This document shows, one piece after another, positions 25,247-34,368 of a stretch of DNA of 64,000 nucleotides. The notes below the pieces were generated by a model. The model did not search any database, was not told the DNA's origin, and saw nothing but the letters and a program-made list of their open reading frames with translations. The position numbers and the translations under genes are program-made. Each line of letters starts with the position of its first letter. The first letter of the stretch is position 1. Origin of the DNA: Roseovarius sp. SCSIO 43702 (lineage in GTDB: Bacteria > Pseudomonadota > Alphaproteobacteria > Rhodobacterales > Rhodobacteraceae); NCBI RefSeq assembly GCF_019599045.1, contig NZ_CP080623.1:766501-830500 (forward strand). Reading direction: 5' to 3'.

Positions 25247-26719
25247 ATGGGCGAGACCAACCTCAAATCCCTGCTGAAAGACCCGAGCCTGCTGGCCGAG
25301 AAGGCCTATGTGAACGGCGAATGGGTGGATGGCTCGGGCGGTACCTTCGACGTTACCAACCCCGCGCGCGGCGACGTGATCGCCAGGGTCGCGGATCTCG
25401 ACCGCGCGCAGGTCGCCAAGGCCATCGATGCCGCCGTCGCGGCCCAGAAGGACTGGGCGAAATGGACGGGCAAGGAGCGGGCCGCCGTGCTGCGCAAATG
25501 GTTCGACCTCATGATGGAGAATCAGGACGACCTCGGCACGATCATGACCGCCGAACAGGGCAAGCCGCTTTCGGAATCGAAGGGCGAGATCGCCTATGGC
25601 GCGTCCTTCGTGGAATTCTTCGGAGAAGAGGCCAAGCGCGTCTACGGCGAGACGATCCCCGGCCACCAGCGCGACAAGCGGATCATGGTCCTGAAACAGC
25701 CGATCGGCGTCGCCGCCTCGATCACGCCCTGGAACTTTCCCAACGCGATGATCACCCGCAAGGCCGCGCCGGCGCTTGCGGCGGGCTGTTCCTTCGTGGG
25801 GCGCCCCGCCAAGGAAACGCCGCTCTCGGCCACGGCGCTGGGCGTGCTGGCCGAACGGGCGGGCATCCCGAAGGGCGTCTTCAACATCGTCACCTCCTCC
25901 TCCGCGTCCGAGATCGGCAAGGAGTTCTGCGAAAATCCCGGCATCCGCAAGCTGACCTTCACCGGCTCGACCGAGGTGGGGCGGATCCTGCTGCGCCAGG
26001 CGGCCGACCAGGTGATGAAATGTTCGATGGAGCTCGGCGGTAACGCTCCGTTCATCGTTTTCGACGATGCTGACCTCGACGCCGCGGTCGAAGGTGCGAT
26101 CATGTGCAAGTTCCGCAACAACGGCCAGACCTGCGTTTGCGCCAACCGCATCTACGTACAGGCGGGCGTCTACGACGAATTCGCCAGGCGCCTGAAGGCG
26201 AAGGTGAGCGAGATGAAGATCGGGGACGGTCTCGAGGAGGGCACGCAGCTGGGGCCGCTCATCAACGCGGACGCCATCGACAAGGTGCAGGAACACGTGG
26301 CCGATGCGACATCGAAGGGCGCCGAGATCATCCTCGGCGATGGCAAGCCGCTCGAGGGGGAGGGGCATTTCCTGCCGCCCACCATCCTCACCGGGGTCAC
26401 GCAGGACATGCAGGTCGCGACGGACGAAACCTTCGGCCCCCTCGCGCCGCTCTTCAAGTTCGAGGACGTGGATCACGTGATCGAGATGGCCAACGACACG
26501 ATCTTCGGCCTCGCGAGCTACTTCTACGCCAAGGACCTTTCCCGCGTCTACAAGGTCGCCGAGGCGCTGGAATACGGGATCGTCGGCGTCAACACCGGCA
26601 TCATCTCGACCGAGCTTGCGCCCTTCGGCGGCGTCAAGCAGTCGGGCCTTGGCCGCGAAGGCAGCCATCACGGCATCGAGGACTATCTCGAGATGAAGTA
26701 CGTCTGCCTTTCCGTCTGA
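25247..26719 (+). CDS. gabD: NAD(P)-dependent succinate-semialdehyde dehydrogenase
   Basis: A 490-residue aldehyde dehydrogenase. The cofactor region has TPWNFPNAMITRKAAPALAA, the general-base Glu lies in ELGGNAPFIVF (about residue 263), and the catalytic Cys in NNGQTCVCANRIYVQ (about 295). The CVCANRIYVQ context and GGVKQSGLGREGS end are typical of GabD. It oxidises succinate semialdehyde to succinate in GABA and polyamine breakdown. The ATG at 25247 follows AAAGGAG. A hairpin terminator follows, so it is monocistronic. No gabT is adjacent; the class III aminotransferase at 42219 is the only candidate partner here. Confidence 0.9.
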   Translation: MGETNLKSLLKDPSLLAEKAYVNGEWVDGSGGTFDVTNPARGDVIARVADLDRAQVAKAIDAAVAAQKDWAKWTGKERAAVLRKWFDLMMENQDDLGTIMTAEQGKPLSESKGEIAYGASFVEFFGEEAKRVYGETIPGHQRDKRIMVLKQPIGVAASITPWNFPNAMITRKAAPALAAGCSFVGRPAKETPLSATALGVLAERAGIPKGVFNIVTSSSASEIGKEFCENPGIRKLTFTGSTEVGRILLRQAADQVMKCSMELGGNAPFIVFDDADLDAAVEGAIMCKFRNNGQTCVCANRIYVQAGVYDEFARRLKAKVSEMKIGDGLEEGTQLGPLINADAIDKVQEHVADATSKGAEIILGDGKPLEGEGHFLPPTILTGVTQDMQVATDETFGPLAPLFKFEDVDHVIEMANDTIFGLASYFYAKDLSRVYKVAEALEYGIVGVNTGIISTELAPFGGVKQSGLGREGSHHGIEDYLEMKYVCLSV

Positions 26720-26756
26720 TACGCCCGCATCACGGGGCATGGACGGTCCGAAGACG

Positions 26757-26797
26757 GGGCGGCGGCGGGAACCTTCCTGCCGCCGCCCTGTTTCTTT
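26757..26797 (+). terminator. gabD terminator
   Basis: A long stem (GGGCGGCGGC-G-GGAA / TTCC-T-GCCGCCGCCC, 26757-26788) followed by TGTTTCTTT. It begins 38 bases past the gabD stop. Confidence 0.85.
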
Positions 26798-26827
26798 CGG
26801 GTCTGATCCAAAGCGGGGAGCACGCCC

Positions 26828-27178
26828 ATGTCATCGAAATCACGCGACGAGATCTGGTCGGAATGGCAGGACCGGGTGAACATGTCGCCCTCCGACCTCG
26901 AGGACTGGCTCGAAACCGAGGAAAGCAGGTCCGTGGGCGACAGCGACGACGGCGAAAGCACCGGCCACAGGTCGGGTCGCCGCATCGTCGAGATCAAGCG
27001 CACCAACAAGGACGACCTGACCGACGATCAGTGGGATCACATGGCCAAGGTGGTGGGCTACATCAATCGCCATTGCAGCCAAGGCGGCCCCGACGGGGAT
27101 GTCGAGAATTCCGACTGGCGCTATTCGCTGATGAACTGGGGCCACGATCCGCTGGCCGACGGCGGATGCGCCAAATGA
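26828..27178 (+). CDS. DUF3140-family protein
   Basis: A 116-residue acidic protein matching the DUF3140 pattern: WQDRVNMSPSDLEDWLETEES, then STGHRSGRRIVEI, and KVVGYINRHCSQ. No enzymatic motif is apparent; the family has no established role. It starts after AGCGGGGAG and is convergent with hsp20, sharing the hairpin at 27178-27205. Confidence 0.82.
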   Translation: MSSKSRDEIWSEWQDRVNMSPSDLEDWLETEESRSVGDSDDGESTGHRSGRRIVEIKRTNKDDLTDDQWDHMAKVVGYINRHCSQGGPDGDVENSDWRYSLMNWGHDPLADGGCAK

Positions 27179-27205
27179 AAAGGGCGCGCCCGATGATGCG
27201 CGCCC
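27178..27205 (-). terminator. hsp20 terminator (convergent with DUF3140 gene)
   Basis: GGGCGCGC (27182-27189) pairs with GCGCGCCC (27198-27205) around an 8-base loop. On the minus strand TTTT follows directly. The hairpin touches the DUF3140 stop codon. Confidence 0.75.
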
Positions 27206-27228
27206 CCCTGTCCGGTCTGTCACCGAGA

Positions 27229-27687
27229 TCAGTTGACCGAAGCCTCGATGGTCTTGGTATCGGCCTTCGCGATCTCGATCTGCCGCGGCTTCAGCGCCTC
27301 GGGGATTTCGCGATGCAGGTCGATATGGAGCATCCCGTTCTCATGCACCGCGCCCGTCACCTGCACGTGATCGGCAAGCTGGAACTTGCGTTCGAACGCG
27401 CGGGTCGCGATGCCGCGATGCAGATAGGTCCGTTCCTTCTCGTCGTCGTCGGCCTTGCGGGCAGAGACGATGAGCGCGCCCTCCTTCACCTCGACCGAAA
27501 GTTCGTCCCCGGTAAACCCGGCGACGGCGATGGAAATCCGGTAGGAGTCATCGTCGGTCTTCTCGATGTTGTAGGGCGGATAGCTGGGCGCGGTGCCATC
27601 GTTCGACAGGACACGGTCCATCATGTCCGCGATCTGGTCGAAGCCGATGCTGGCCCGGTAAAGTGGTGCGAGATCAAAGCTGCGCAT
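27229..27687 (-). CDS. Hsp20-family small heat shock protein
   Basis: A 152-residue small heat shock protein. The alpha-crystallin domain spans about residues 38-130, from YPPYNIEKTDDDSYRISIAVAG-type strands (landmark NIEKTDDDSYRISIAVAGF) to NGMLHIDLHREIPEALKPR; the C-terminal IEIAK carries an IxI-like motif. These ATP-independent chaperones hold unfolding proteins. The 5' leader folds like a ROSE thermometer that would hide the ribosome site at low temperature. No sigma-32 promoter was confidently seen. Confidence 0.93.
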   Translation of the reverse strand: MRSFDLAPLYRASIGFDQIADMMDRVLSNDGTAPSYPPYNIEKTDDDSYRISIAVAGFTGDELSVEVKEGALIVSARKADDDEKERTYLHRGIATRAFERKFQLADHVQVTGAVHENGMLHIDLHREIPEALKPRQIEIAKADTKTIEASVN

Positions 27688-27776
27688 GGGTTATCCTCCG
27701 TTTGAGCGATACCAGTCAGATGTGCCCTCCCATCGGGACGGGCGGTTGCGTCCGGCCCGCTCGGGGCGCCGGACGC
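27688..27776 (-). promoter_or_regulatory. ROSE-type RNA thermometer in the hsp20 leader
   Basis: On the minus strand three hairpins precede the ATG. Hairpin 1 is GCGTCCGGC / GCCGGACGC (27776-27748). Hairpin 2 is CCC-G-TCCC / GGGAGGG (27742-27725). Hairpin 3 pairs GGTATCGCT (27713-27705) with the Shine-Dalgarno segment AGGATAACC (27697-27689). Hairpin 3 contains UCGCU opposite AGGA with an unpaired G, the defining ROSE feature (UYGCU facing the SD). AGGA lies 6 bases from ATG. Heating should open hairpin 3 and allow translation. Confidence 0.78.
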
Positions 27777-27812
27777 CCCTAATCTGGTGAGGTTTCGCGC
27801 CGATTCAAGAGG

Positions 27813-28616
27813 TCACGGCTTGGCGAATTTCGCCCCCGCCGCACCGCCGCCCTGGCCCACGCGGAGACGTTTCGCGGCAACCGTTCCGTCCGTCGCGGGC
27901 GTGGCCCGCAGGTCGCGCTTCAGCCGGTCGACCACTTCGGGGAGTGTCATGCCGTAGGCAATGCGCCGCCCGTCATGCTCGCCGCCGCCCGAGATCAGCG
28001 ACACGATGCGCGCCCGGCCGCCCTCGCGCTGGAAGACGGGCGCCCCGGAGGAGCCGAATGTCACGTCGCAGTCGAAAGCCATGAGATCGCCCGCCGCCTC
28101 GAGCACGGCGCATTCGCGCTGCCATGACAGCGCCGCGTCGCGCCCCTCGCCGTAGGAGACGACGCTGACGGGACGGCCCTTGCGCGATCCGCGCGCAAGC
28201 CGGAAGGGGCTCGCCGTCGCCGCCGGGATCGGCTCGGCAAGACGCAGGAGCGCGACGTCATGGCGGATGTTGCGCGCCGTCAGCCGCGCGCCGGGATCGT
28301 AGCTTTCATGGGCCGCCACGGCCACGACGCCGCTTTCCGAGATGAACTTGCCGTCACGCAGCCCGGCCTTGAAGGACAGCGCGCCGGTCTCGCGGGCGCG
28401 GCCCTCGTCGTCATAGACGCAATGCGCCGCCGTCAGCACGAGATCCGGCGCGATGAGGGCGCCGGTGCAATAGCCGCCGGGCGTGATCTCGACGCGGCCC
28501 ACGGCCTCCCAGCCGAACAGGTCGTCGCGGTCAGTGAGCCGGATCAGGCCGCTGCCCGCCTGTGCAGGCAGTCCGAGACCGAGGGCCAGGAGCAGGAGAA
28601 GCGCGCGCGTCATCAT
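27813..28616 (-). CDS. secreted trypsin-like (S1) serine protease, copy 1
   Basis: A 267-residue protein with a cleavable signal peptide (LLLLLALGLGLPAQA). The catalytic His is in LTAAHC (about residue 64), the Asp in RHDVALLRL, and the Ser in FGSSGAPVF (about 208), a variant of GDSGGP. Extra Cys in CTGALIAP and CDVTFG may form disulfides. It ends in AGAKFAKP, the same tail as its upstream neighbour, so the two arose by tandem duplication. The start overlaps the neighbour's stop (ATGATGA), implying coupling. Periplasmic or extracellular proteolysis is expected; substrates are unknown. Confidence 0.85.
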   Translation of the reverse strand: MMTRALLLLLALGLGLPAQAGSGLIRLTDRDDLFGWEAVGRVEITPGGYCTGALIAPDLVLTAAHCVYDDEGRARETGALSFKAGLRDGKFISESGVVAVAAHESYDPGARLTARNIRHDVALLRLAEPIPAATASPFRLARGSRKGRPVSVVSYGEGRDAALSWQRECAVLEAAGDLMAFDCDVTFGSSGAPVFQREGGRARIVSLISGGGEHDGRRIAYGMTLPEVVDRLKRDLRATPATDGTVAAKRLRVGQGGGAAGAKFAKP

Positions 28617-29416
28617 GGCTTGGCGAATTTCGCGCCGGTCGCGCGCTTGGCAGTCACCCCGCTCAGTCTCGGGGCCGAGGATTGGAACACACCGTGCCCC
28701 GCGTTGAGCTCGGCGCGGAGCGCCGCGATCGGCGCCTCGAGCTGTGTCCCGAGCGACACCTTGCGCCCGTCCACCCGTGCCATGGCCGACACTACCGACA
28801 CGACGCGCGGCACGCCGCCCTCGAAGCTGAAGATCGGGGCGCCCGAGGCGCCGAAATCCACGTCGCAGGAGAGGATCAGCACGCCGTTCTGGCGCGAGAT
28901 GACTTCGCACACCTCCTGAAGCGAGGGCGCCTCGGAGCGGCCCTGCGCATAGGAGACGACGCCGACACGCTGTCCCTGGCGGGGGCGCTTGTCGGTCTCG
29001 AACGGCTCCACCCGCCCGTTGCGGATGGGGTGATGCAGCTCCAGCAGAGCCACGTCGTTGCGCACGCGGTTCGAAGCCTCGCCCTCGGCGAAATCGTATT
29101 CGGGATGCACCACCGCGCGCCGGACCCAGCGATAGGCCTGGGCGCGCCCGTTGCGCCACCCGGCGAGGAACTCGATCCGGGCCGGGTCGATGCGCTTGCC
29201 GGTGTCGCGGTCAAAGAGGCAATGCGCGGCGGTGAGCACGAGGTCCGGCGCGATCATCGCCCCGGTGCAGAAGCCGCGCCCGTCGAGATCGAGCCGACCG
29301 ACCGCCTCCCATCCGCGCCCCTCGTCGCCGGTGTCGAGACGCTTGAGCGCAGCGTCCTGCGCCGCCGCCGTGCCGCATGTCAGAAAAGCCACCAATCCCA
29401 GAACCGCACGCAGCAT
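28613..29416 (-). CDS. secreted trypsin-like (S1) serine protease, copy 2
   Basis: A 267-residue paralogue of the following gene, with a signal peptide (LRAVLGLVAFLTCGTAAAQ). The triad is visible as LTAAHC, RNDVALLEL and FGASGAPIF, again with A in place of the usual second G of GDSGGP. The tail TGAKFAKP matches copy 1. The ATG at 29416 is preferred over 29437 because it gives a normal signal peptide and has GAGGT upstream. The duplicated genes form a two-gene unit. Confidence 0.83.
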   Translation of the reverse strand: MLRAVLGLVAFLTCGTAAAQDAALKRLDTGDEGRGWEAVGRLDLDGRGFCTGAMIAPDLVLTAAHCLFDRDTGKRIDPARIEFLAGWRNGRAQAYRWVRRAVVHPEYDFAEGEASNRVRNDVALLELHHPIRNGRVEPFETDKRPRQGQRVGVVSYAQGRSEAPSLQEVCEVISRQNGVLILSCDVDFGASGAPIFSFEGGVPRVVSVVSAMARVDGRKVSLGTQLEAPIAALRAELNAGHGVFQSSAPRLSGVTAKRATGAKFAKP

Positions 29417-29509
29417 CAACCTACCTCGCCAAATCACTCCTGCGCCGGCTATCAGCGGTTTGGGGCGAAAGTTGGGCGCGGGTCTGGATTGTCGGCTGTT
29501 TTCGGCGGT

Positions 29510-30826
29510 TTATCGCCCGGCCATGCGATCGCGCGTATCGACCCAGCTGCGATACCACAGATCGGCGGCGCGCAGGAAATGCGGCGTTGTCGTGGGATGA
29601 AGCCAGTGGCGCCTGAACGGCGTGCGGGCATAGGCGGTCTCGCCGCGCGCATCGCCCATGGCGCGAAACGCCGCCTTGGCCCCGAGATAGGGTGCCATGA
29701 CCGTCCCCGAGCCCGAGAAGCCCATCGCGAAATGCAGCCCCCGATCCTCGCCCACATGCGGCATCTCGGTGAAGGAATAGCCGGTATTCCCACTCCAGAC
29801 ATGGCTGAGCTTCGCGTCACGAAGCTCGGGCCAGACCTCGCACATGGTGACGTGCTGGCGCCGCGCGGCCAGGTCGAGCGGGATGTCCCGCATCGAGGCG
29901 CGCCCGCCGAAAAGGATCCGTTTACCATCGGGTGATATACGGAAATAGCTGTGGCGCGCGCGGGTCTCGACCATCATCCGCCTGCCCGGCGCAAGATGGC
30001 CGATCAGGTTCGAAGGCAGTTCCTCGGTCGCGATGATATAGGAGGGCAGGGGAAAGACCCGCGCCACGTGCCAGCGAAAGAATCCGGGCGTGTAGCCATT
30101 CGTGGCCAGCACGATCTTGTCCGCGCGGACGGGGCCGCGAAGGGTCTCGACCGAGAAGCCGCCGCCCTCGCGCGTGTATCCGGTCACGGCGGCGTTCGCC
30201 GTGACGGTAATGCCCTTGTCCACGGCACCCGCCCATAGCCCGCGATGGAACTTCGCGGGATGGATCGCGCAATGGTCGGGAAAGAGGAGACCGCCGAAGT
30301 ATCGCTCGGTCGCGATCTCGCGCGTCGTGGCCGCGCGGTCGAGCGTCTCGACCTCGACCTCGCTCTTGTCGCGCACGTCCCGCGCAAGGCGCTTCTGCGA
30401 CTCGAGATGCGACCTGGCCCAGGCAAGCTGGATGCGGCCCGTCCTTTGCAGGTCGCACGCGATCCCCTCGCGTTCGATGAGATCGAGGACGAAGGCCCGC
30501 GCGGGCGCCGCTTCGGCAAAGAGCGCGTCCGCCGTTTCTTCGCCGAACTGCGCGGCCAGGCGCGGCCAGCTCAGGCGCGGATGCGCGCCGAACATGCCGC
30601 CGTTGCGGGTGGATGCACCGTCACCCGGCCGGACCGAATCGACCACCGCGACCGTCGCCCCGCAGTCCTGCGCGGCAAGCGCCGCCGAGAGGCCCGCATA
30701 TCCGGCGCCGATGACCAGCAGGTCGACGCGCGGCGGCAGCGGGCAATCCTCGGGTTCGGCAATCTCCTTCAGGGCCTCCCACCAGTAGGGAAACCCCGGT
30801 TCGGCCTCGCCGGTCCACGTCACCAT
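29510..30826 (-). CDS. FAD-dependent amine/amino-acid oxidase (DAO family)
   Basis: A 438-residue DAO-family flavoprotein similar to gamma-glutamylputrescine oxidase PuuB and related amine oxidases. The dinucleotide-binding motif DLLVIGAGYAGLSAALAAQ starts near residue 35, and GFSGSGTVMAPYLG near residue 390 is the C-terminal FAD segment. It follows soxG on the same strand with a 34-base gap, so it may belong to the sarcosine operon and oxidise another N-methyl or primary amine. The exact substrate cannot be read from sequence. Confidence 0.8.
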   Translation of the reverse strand: MVTWTGEAEPGFPYWWEALKEIAEPEDCPLPPRVDLLVIGAGYAGLSAALAAQDCGATVAVVDSVRPGDGASTRNGGMFGAHPRLSWPRLAAQFGEETADALFAEAAPARAFVLDLIEREGIACDLQRTGRIQLAWARSHLESQKRLARDVRDKSEVEVETLDRAATTREIATERYFGGLLFPDHCAIHPAKFHRGLWAGAVDKGITVTANAAVTGYTREGGGFSVETLRGPVRADKIVLATNGYTPGFFRWHVARVFPLPSYIIATEELPSNLIGHLAPGRRMMVETRARHSYFRISPDGKRILFGGRASMRDIPLDLAARRQHVTMCEVWPELRDAKLSHVWSGNTGYSFTEMPHVGEDRGLHFAMGFSGSGTVMAPYLGAKAAFRAMGDARGETAYARTPFRRHWLHPTTTPHFLRAADLWYRSWVDTRDRMAGR

Positions 30827-30860
30827 CGCCTGTCCTCCGACCGCTCGCGCGGTACGGGCG

Positions 30861-31430
30861 TCACATCACGTTTCGGAAGGACGTCTCGACCGCATGCAGG
30901 AAGGACTGTGCCGAGGAACTGCCCGAGAGCAAGAGGAAACTGTCGCTATCCGTGCGGATGATGATCGTGCCGAGGTGTTCCATCATGGTCCGGGCAAGCG
31001 CGTTCACGGCGAAGGCGTCGGGATGGATGTCGATGGGGCAGATCCGTTCGAGCGCGGCGCGGCATGTCGGCCCCGACACCTCGAGCGCGCACCACACGTC
31101 GGTCTGATCGGTGGTGTAGAGCGCGCCGCCCAGCTTGCCCGCGATGACGCGTTCCGCGTCCGGGTCGGCATGGGTGAAGAGCACGAAGGCCTGATCGAGG
31201 GCAAGACGCATCAGCCGCACCTCGCCATCCTCGGTCAGCACGCTTTTGCCGGGCTCCGGCAGGCCCATGCCGAAGGCCGATGTCACGGCCTTATGGGCCG
31301 CCTCGTCGCCACCCAGCGGCACCGCCATCGATACGATGGCCAGGTCGGCCGGCGCCGTCACCCGGCTATCGCCGAAGCGAAGATCGGTCCCGGCAAGCGG
31401 CGGGGCGGACACGAGAGTATATTCAGCCAC
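30861..31430 (-). CDS. soxG: sarcosine oxidase gamma subunit
   Basis: A 189-residue subunit of heterotetrameric sarcosine oxidase with the fold of a GcvT-like fragment. Segments such as DQTDVWCALEVSGPTCRAALERICPIDIH (landmark SGPTCRAALERICPID) and the end FLLLSGSSSAQSFLHAVE match SoxG. It starts with GTG at 31430 inside the end of soxA (8-base overlap). Gene order B-D-A-G is the standard operon order. Confidence 0.9.
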   Translation of the reverse strand: MAEYTLVSAPPLAGTDLRFGDSRVTAPADLAIVSMAVPLGGDEAAHKAVTSAFGMGLPEPGKSVLTEDGEVRLMRLALDQAFVLFTHADPDAERVIAGKLGGALYTTDQTDVWCALEVSGPTCRAALERICPIDIHPDAFAVNALARTMMEHLGTIIIRTDSDSFLLLSGSSSAQSFLHAVETSFRNVM

Positions 31431-34368
31431 GCAGACGTTCTCCTTCGGGGTCGATGAAATGGGCCGAGACGATCTCGACCTCCATCTCGGTGTCGTGGAC
31501 CGGGCTTACGGCGCGGACGATCTCGCCCATCCGCTCATGCCCGCGCTTGATGAAGCCGAGACCGATGGAATGCCCCAGAGAGGGCGAATAGGCCACCGAG
31601 GTCATCCACCCCTGGTCGTTGGCCATCGTGGCCTCGTCGCCCCGGGTGATGAAATGCGACCCGGCGATGAGCTTCCGGCTCCGGTCAACCGGGCGGAATC
31701 CCACGAGCCGTATGGCATCCTCGCGGTTCAGCTCGGGGCGTTGGGCGAGGGTGTTGCCGATGAAATCCTTCTTCTTCGACATGAGCCCGCCCAGCCCGAG
31801 ATTGAGCGCGGTCGTCTGACCGTTGAGCTCGTTGCCGGCCGCGTGGCCCTTCTCGATCCGCATGACGCCAAGCGCCTCGGTGCCGTAGGGGATCGCGTCG
31901 AACTCCTCCCCCGCCTTCATCAGCACCCCCATCATCGAGTTGCCATAGCGCGCGGGCACCGCGATCTCGAACGCGAGCTCGCCCGAGAACGAGATGCGGA
32001 AGAGCCGCGCGGGCATCCCGCCGCAGACCGTGACCTCGCCGCAGGCCATGAAGGGAAACGCCTCGTTCGAGATGTCGTGCTCGTCGTCGATGACCTTGCG
32101 CAGGAGGTTGCGCGAATTGGGCCCCGCCACGGCGAACTGTGCCCAGCCATCGGTGGTCGAGATCAGATGCACGTCAAGCCCGGGCCAGAGGCACTGCCGC
32201 GCGAATTCGAGCCGGCGGAACACCAGGACCGCGTTGGCGGTGGTCGTGGTCATGACGAAATGGTTCTCGTCCATGCGCGCGGTCGTGCCGTCGTCATAGG
32301 CGATGCCGTCCTCGCGCAGCATGAGCCCGTAGCGGACCTTGCCCACCGGCAGCTTGAGAAACGCGTTCGTGTAGACGCGATTGAGGAACTCGGCGGCGTC
32401 CTTGCCCTGGATGTCGATCTTGCCCAGCGTGGTCACGTCACAGATGCCGACGGAGTTGCGCGTCATCTCGACCTCGCGGTCGACCGAGTCGCGCCAGCCT
32501 TTCTCGCCGGGGCGGGCGAACCATTGCGCACGAAGCCAGTTGCCCACCTCGACGAAGGTGGCGCCGTGCGCCTTGGCCCATTCATGCGACGGCGTGAGGC
32601 GATAGGGGCGGAAATCCTTGCCCCGTGCGCGCCCGCCGAGCGCGCCGATGGGGATGGGCGTGTAGGGCGGGCGGAAAACGGTCGTGCCGGTCTGCGGAAT
32701 GGTCGTGCCGCGCTGTCCCGCGAGGATGGCGAGACCCGCGATGTTCGAGGTCTTGCCCTGATCGGTGGCCATGCCCATCGTCGTGTAACGCTTGAGAAGT
32801 TCGACCGAGCGGAAGCCCTCGCGATTGGCGAGCTTGATGTCCTTGACGGTCACGTCGTTCTGCTGGTCGACCCAGGCGCGCTTGGTGCTTTCCTCGACAT
32901 ACCAGAAGGGCACGCAATCGCGCGGTTCGTCTTCCGCCTGCGGAGCCTCTCCGCTGGCCTTGAACCCGAGCGCGTCGAGCTGCATGGCGGCCGTCTCGTG
33001 CCCCTCGGCCAGTGCGGCGGCCAGCGTCGTCTGCCCGTTGGCGGCACCGGCGACGGCCATCCCGACAGGCAAGTCCTCGCCCGGCACGAAGGCGCAGATC
33101 TCGTCGCGCCAGACGGGCTTGCCGCGCTGGTGACAGGTAAGGTGGACGTTGGGATTCCATCCCCCCGATACCGCGAGGCAGTCACAGGGCACGACCTGCC
33201 CGCTGGTGAGCGTGACGGACTTGAGCGCCTTGCGCCCGACCGTATCCATGACGGCGGCGTTGCGGATGTGACGCGCACCCGGCACTGTCAGGACGGCAGG
33301 GGCGTCGCGGCTGTCGATGATGGTGGTGACGTTGACGCCCTTCGCCGCGAGGTCCGCCGCGGTGCGCCATCCGTCATCGTTGTTCGTGAAGACCGCGACC
33401 TGCTGGCCGGGCGTCACGCCGAAGCGGTTCACATAGCTGCGCACGGCGGAAGCGAGCATCACGCCGGGCCGGTCGTTGTTGCCGAAGGCGATGGGCCGCT
33501 CGGTCGCGCCAGCGGCGAGGATCGCGCGTTTCGAGTAGATGCGCCAGAGGATCTGCCGTGGTTTGCCACCACCGTCGCGCAGGTGATCCGTCCGCCGCTC
33601 GAGCGCACCGTAGACGCCGTGATCGTAGGCCCCGTAGACCGTGGTGCGCGTCATGAAGCGCACGTTGTCCATGCCCGACAGCTCGGCCACGGTCATCCGC
33701 GCCCAGTCGTGGCCGGCCATGTTCTCGACGGACATGGTCTCGGAATTGAGCCGACCGCCGGGCAGGAAATCCTCGTCGGCGATGATGACCCGCGCGCCCG
33801 CGCGCGCCGCGGTCAGCGCGGCGGCAAGGCCCGAGGGGCCTGCGCCGATCACCAGCAGATCGCAATGCAGGAAGCCCTTGTCATAGGTGTCGGGGTCGTC
33901 CTTCATCGACAGGCGGCCGAGGCCCGCCGACTTGCGGATGGCGGGCTCGTAGACCTTCTCCCAGAAGGATTTCGGCCACATGAAGGTCTTGTAGTAGAAC
34001 CCGGCGCTGAGGAAGGGCGAGACGAAATCGGTTGCCGCCATCAGGTCGAATTCGAGGGACCCGCGATGGTTCTGGCTCGTGGCGTCCAGCCCGTCGAAAA
34101 GCTCGGCCACGGTGGCGCGGGTGTTGGGCTCGCGATGTGCGCCGCTGCGCAGTTCCACCAGGGCGTTGGGCTCTTCGGAGCCGGCCGTCATGATCCCGCG
34201 CGGGCGGTGATACTTGAACGACCGGCCCACGAGCACCTGGCCGTTCGCCAGCAGCGCCGAGGCCAGCGTGTCGCCGGCGTGCCCCTGCATGCCCCGCCCG
34301 TTGAAGGTGAAGTTGAGCGTCCTGGAGCGGTCGACGAGGCCACCCTGTATGCGGTTGGTCTGGCTCAT
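31423..34368 (-). CDS. soxA: sarcosine oxidase alpha subunit
   Basis: A 981-residue subunit. The N-terminal region (FTFNGRGMQGHAGDTLASAL) has the ferredoxin-like domain, the NAD-binding fold is CDLLVIGAGPSGLAAALTAA near residue 171, and the C-terminal third is a folate-binding GcvT-like domain (GLMLREDGIAYDDGTTARM and following). It oxidises sarcosine to glycine with tetrahydrofolate accepting the methyl group as 5,10-methylene-THF. The start at 34368 overlaps soxD by four bases. The frame is open for 30 more codons upstream but lies in soxD. Confidence 0.95.
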   Translation of the reverse strand: MSQTNRIQGGLVDRSRTLNFTFNGRGMQGHAGDTLASALLANGQVLVGRSFKYHRPRGIMTAGSEEPNALVELRSGAHREPNTRATVAELFDGLDATSQNHRGSLEFDLMAATDFVSPFLSAGFYYKTFMWPKSFWEKVYEPAIRKSAGLGRLSMKDDPDTYDKGFLHCDLLVIGAGPSGLAAALTAARAGARVIIADEDFLPGGRLNSETMSVENMAGHDWARMTVAELSGMDNVRFMTRTTVYGAYDHGVYGALERRTDHLRDGGGKPRQILWRIYSKRAILAAGATERPIAFGNNDRPGVMLASAVRSYVNRFGVTPGQQVAVFTNNDDGWRTAADLAAKGVNVTTIIDSRDAPAVLTVPGARHIRNAAVMDTVGRKALKSVTLTSGQVVPCDCLAVSGGWNPNVHLTCHQRGKPVWRDEICAFVPGEDLPVGMAVAGAANGQTTLAAALAEGHETAAMQLDALGFKASGEAPQAEDEPRDCVPFWYVEESTKRAWVDQQNDVTVKDIKLANREGFRSVELLKRYTTMGMATDQGKTSNIAGLAILAGQRGTTIPQTGTTVFRPPYTPIPIGALGGRARGKDFRPYRLTPSHEWAKAHGATFVEVGNWLRAQWFARPGEKGWRDSVDREVEMTRNSVGICDVTTLGKIDIQGKDAAEFLNRVYTNAFLKLPVGKVRYGLMLREDGIAYDDGTTARMDENHFVMTTTTANAVLVFRRLEFARQCLWPGLDVHLISTTDGWAQFAVAGPNSRNLLRKVIDDEHDISNEAFPFMACGEVTVCGGMPARLFRISFSGELAFEIAVPARYGNSMMGVLMKAGEEFDAIPYGTEALGVMRIEKGHAAGNELNGQTTALNLGLGGLMSKKKDFIGNTLAQRPELNREDAIRLVGFRPVDRSRKLIAGSHFITRGDEATMANDQGWMTSVAYSPSLGHSIGLGFIKRGHERMGEIVRAVSPVHDTEMEVEIVSAHFIDPEGERLRG

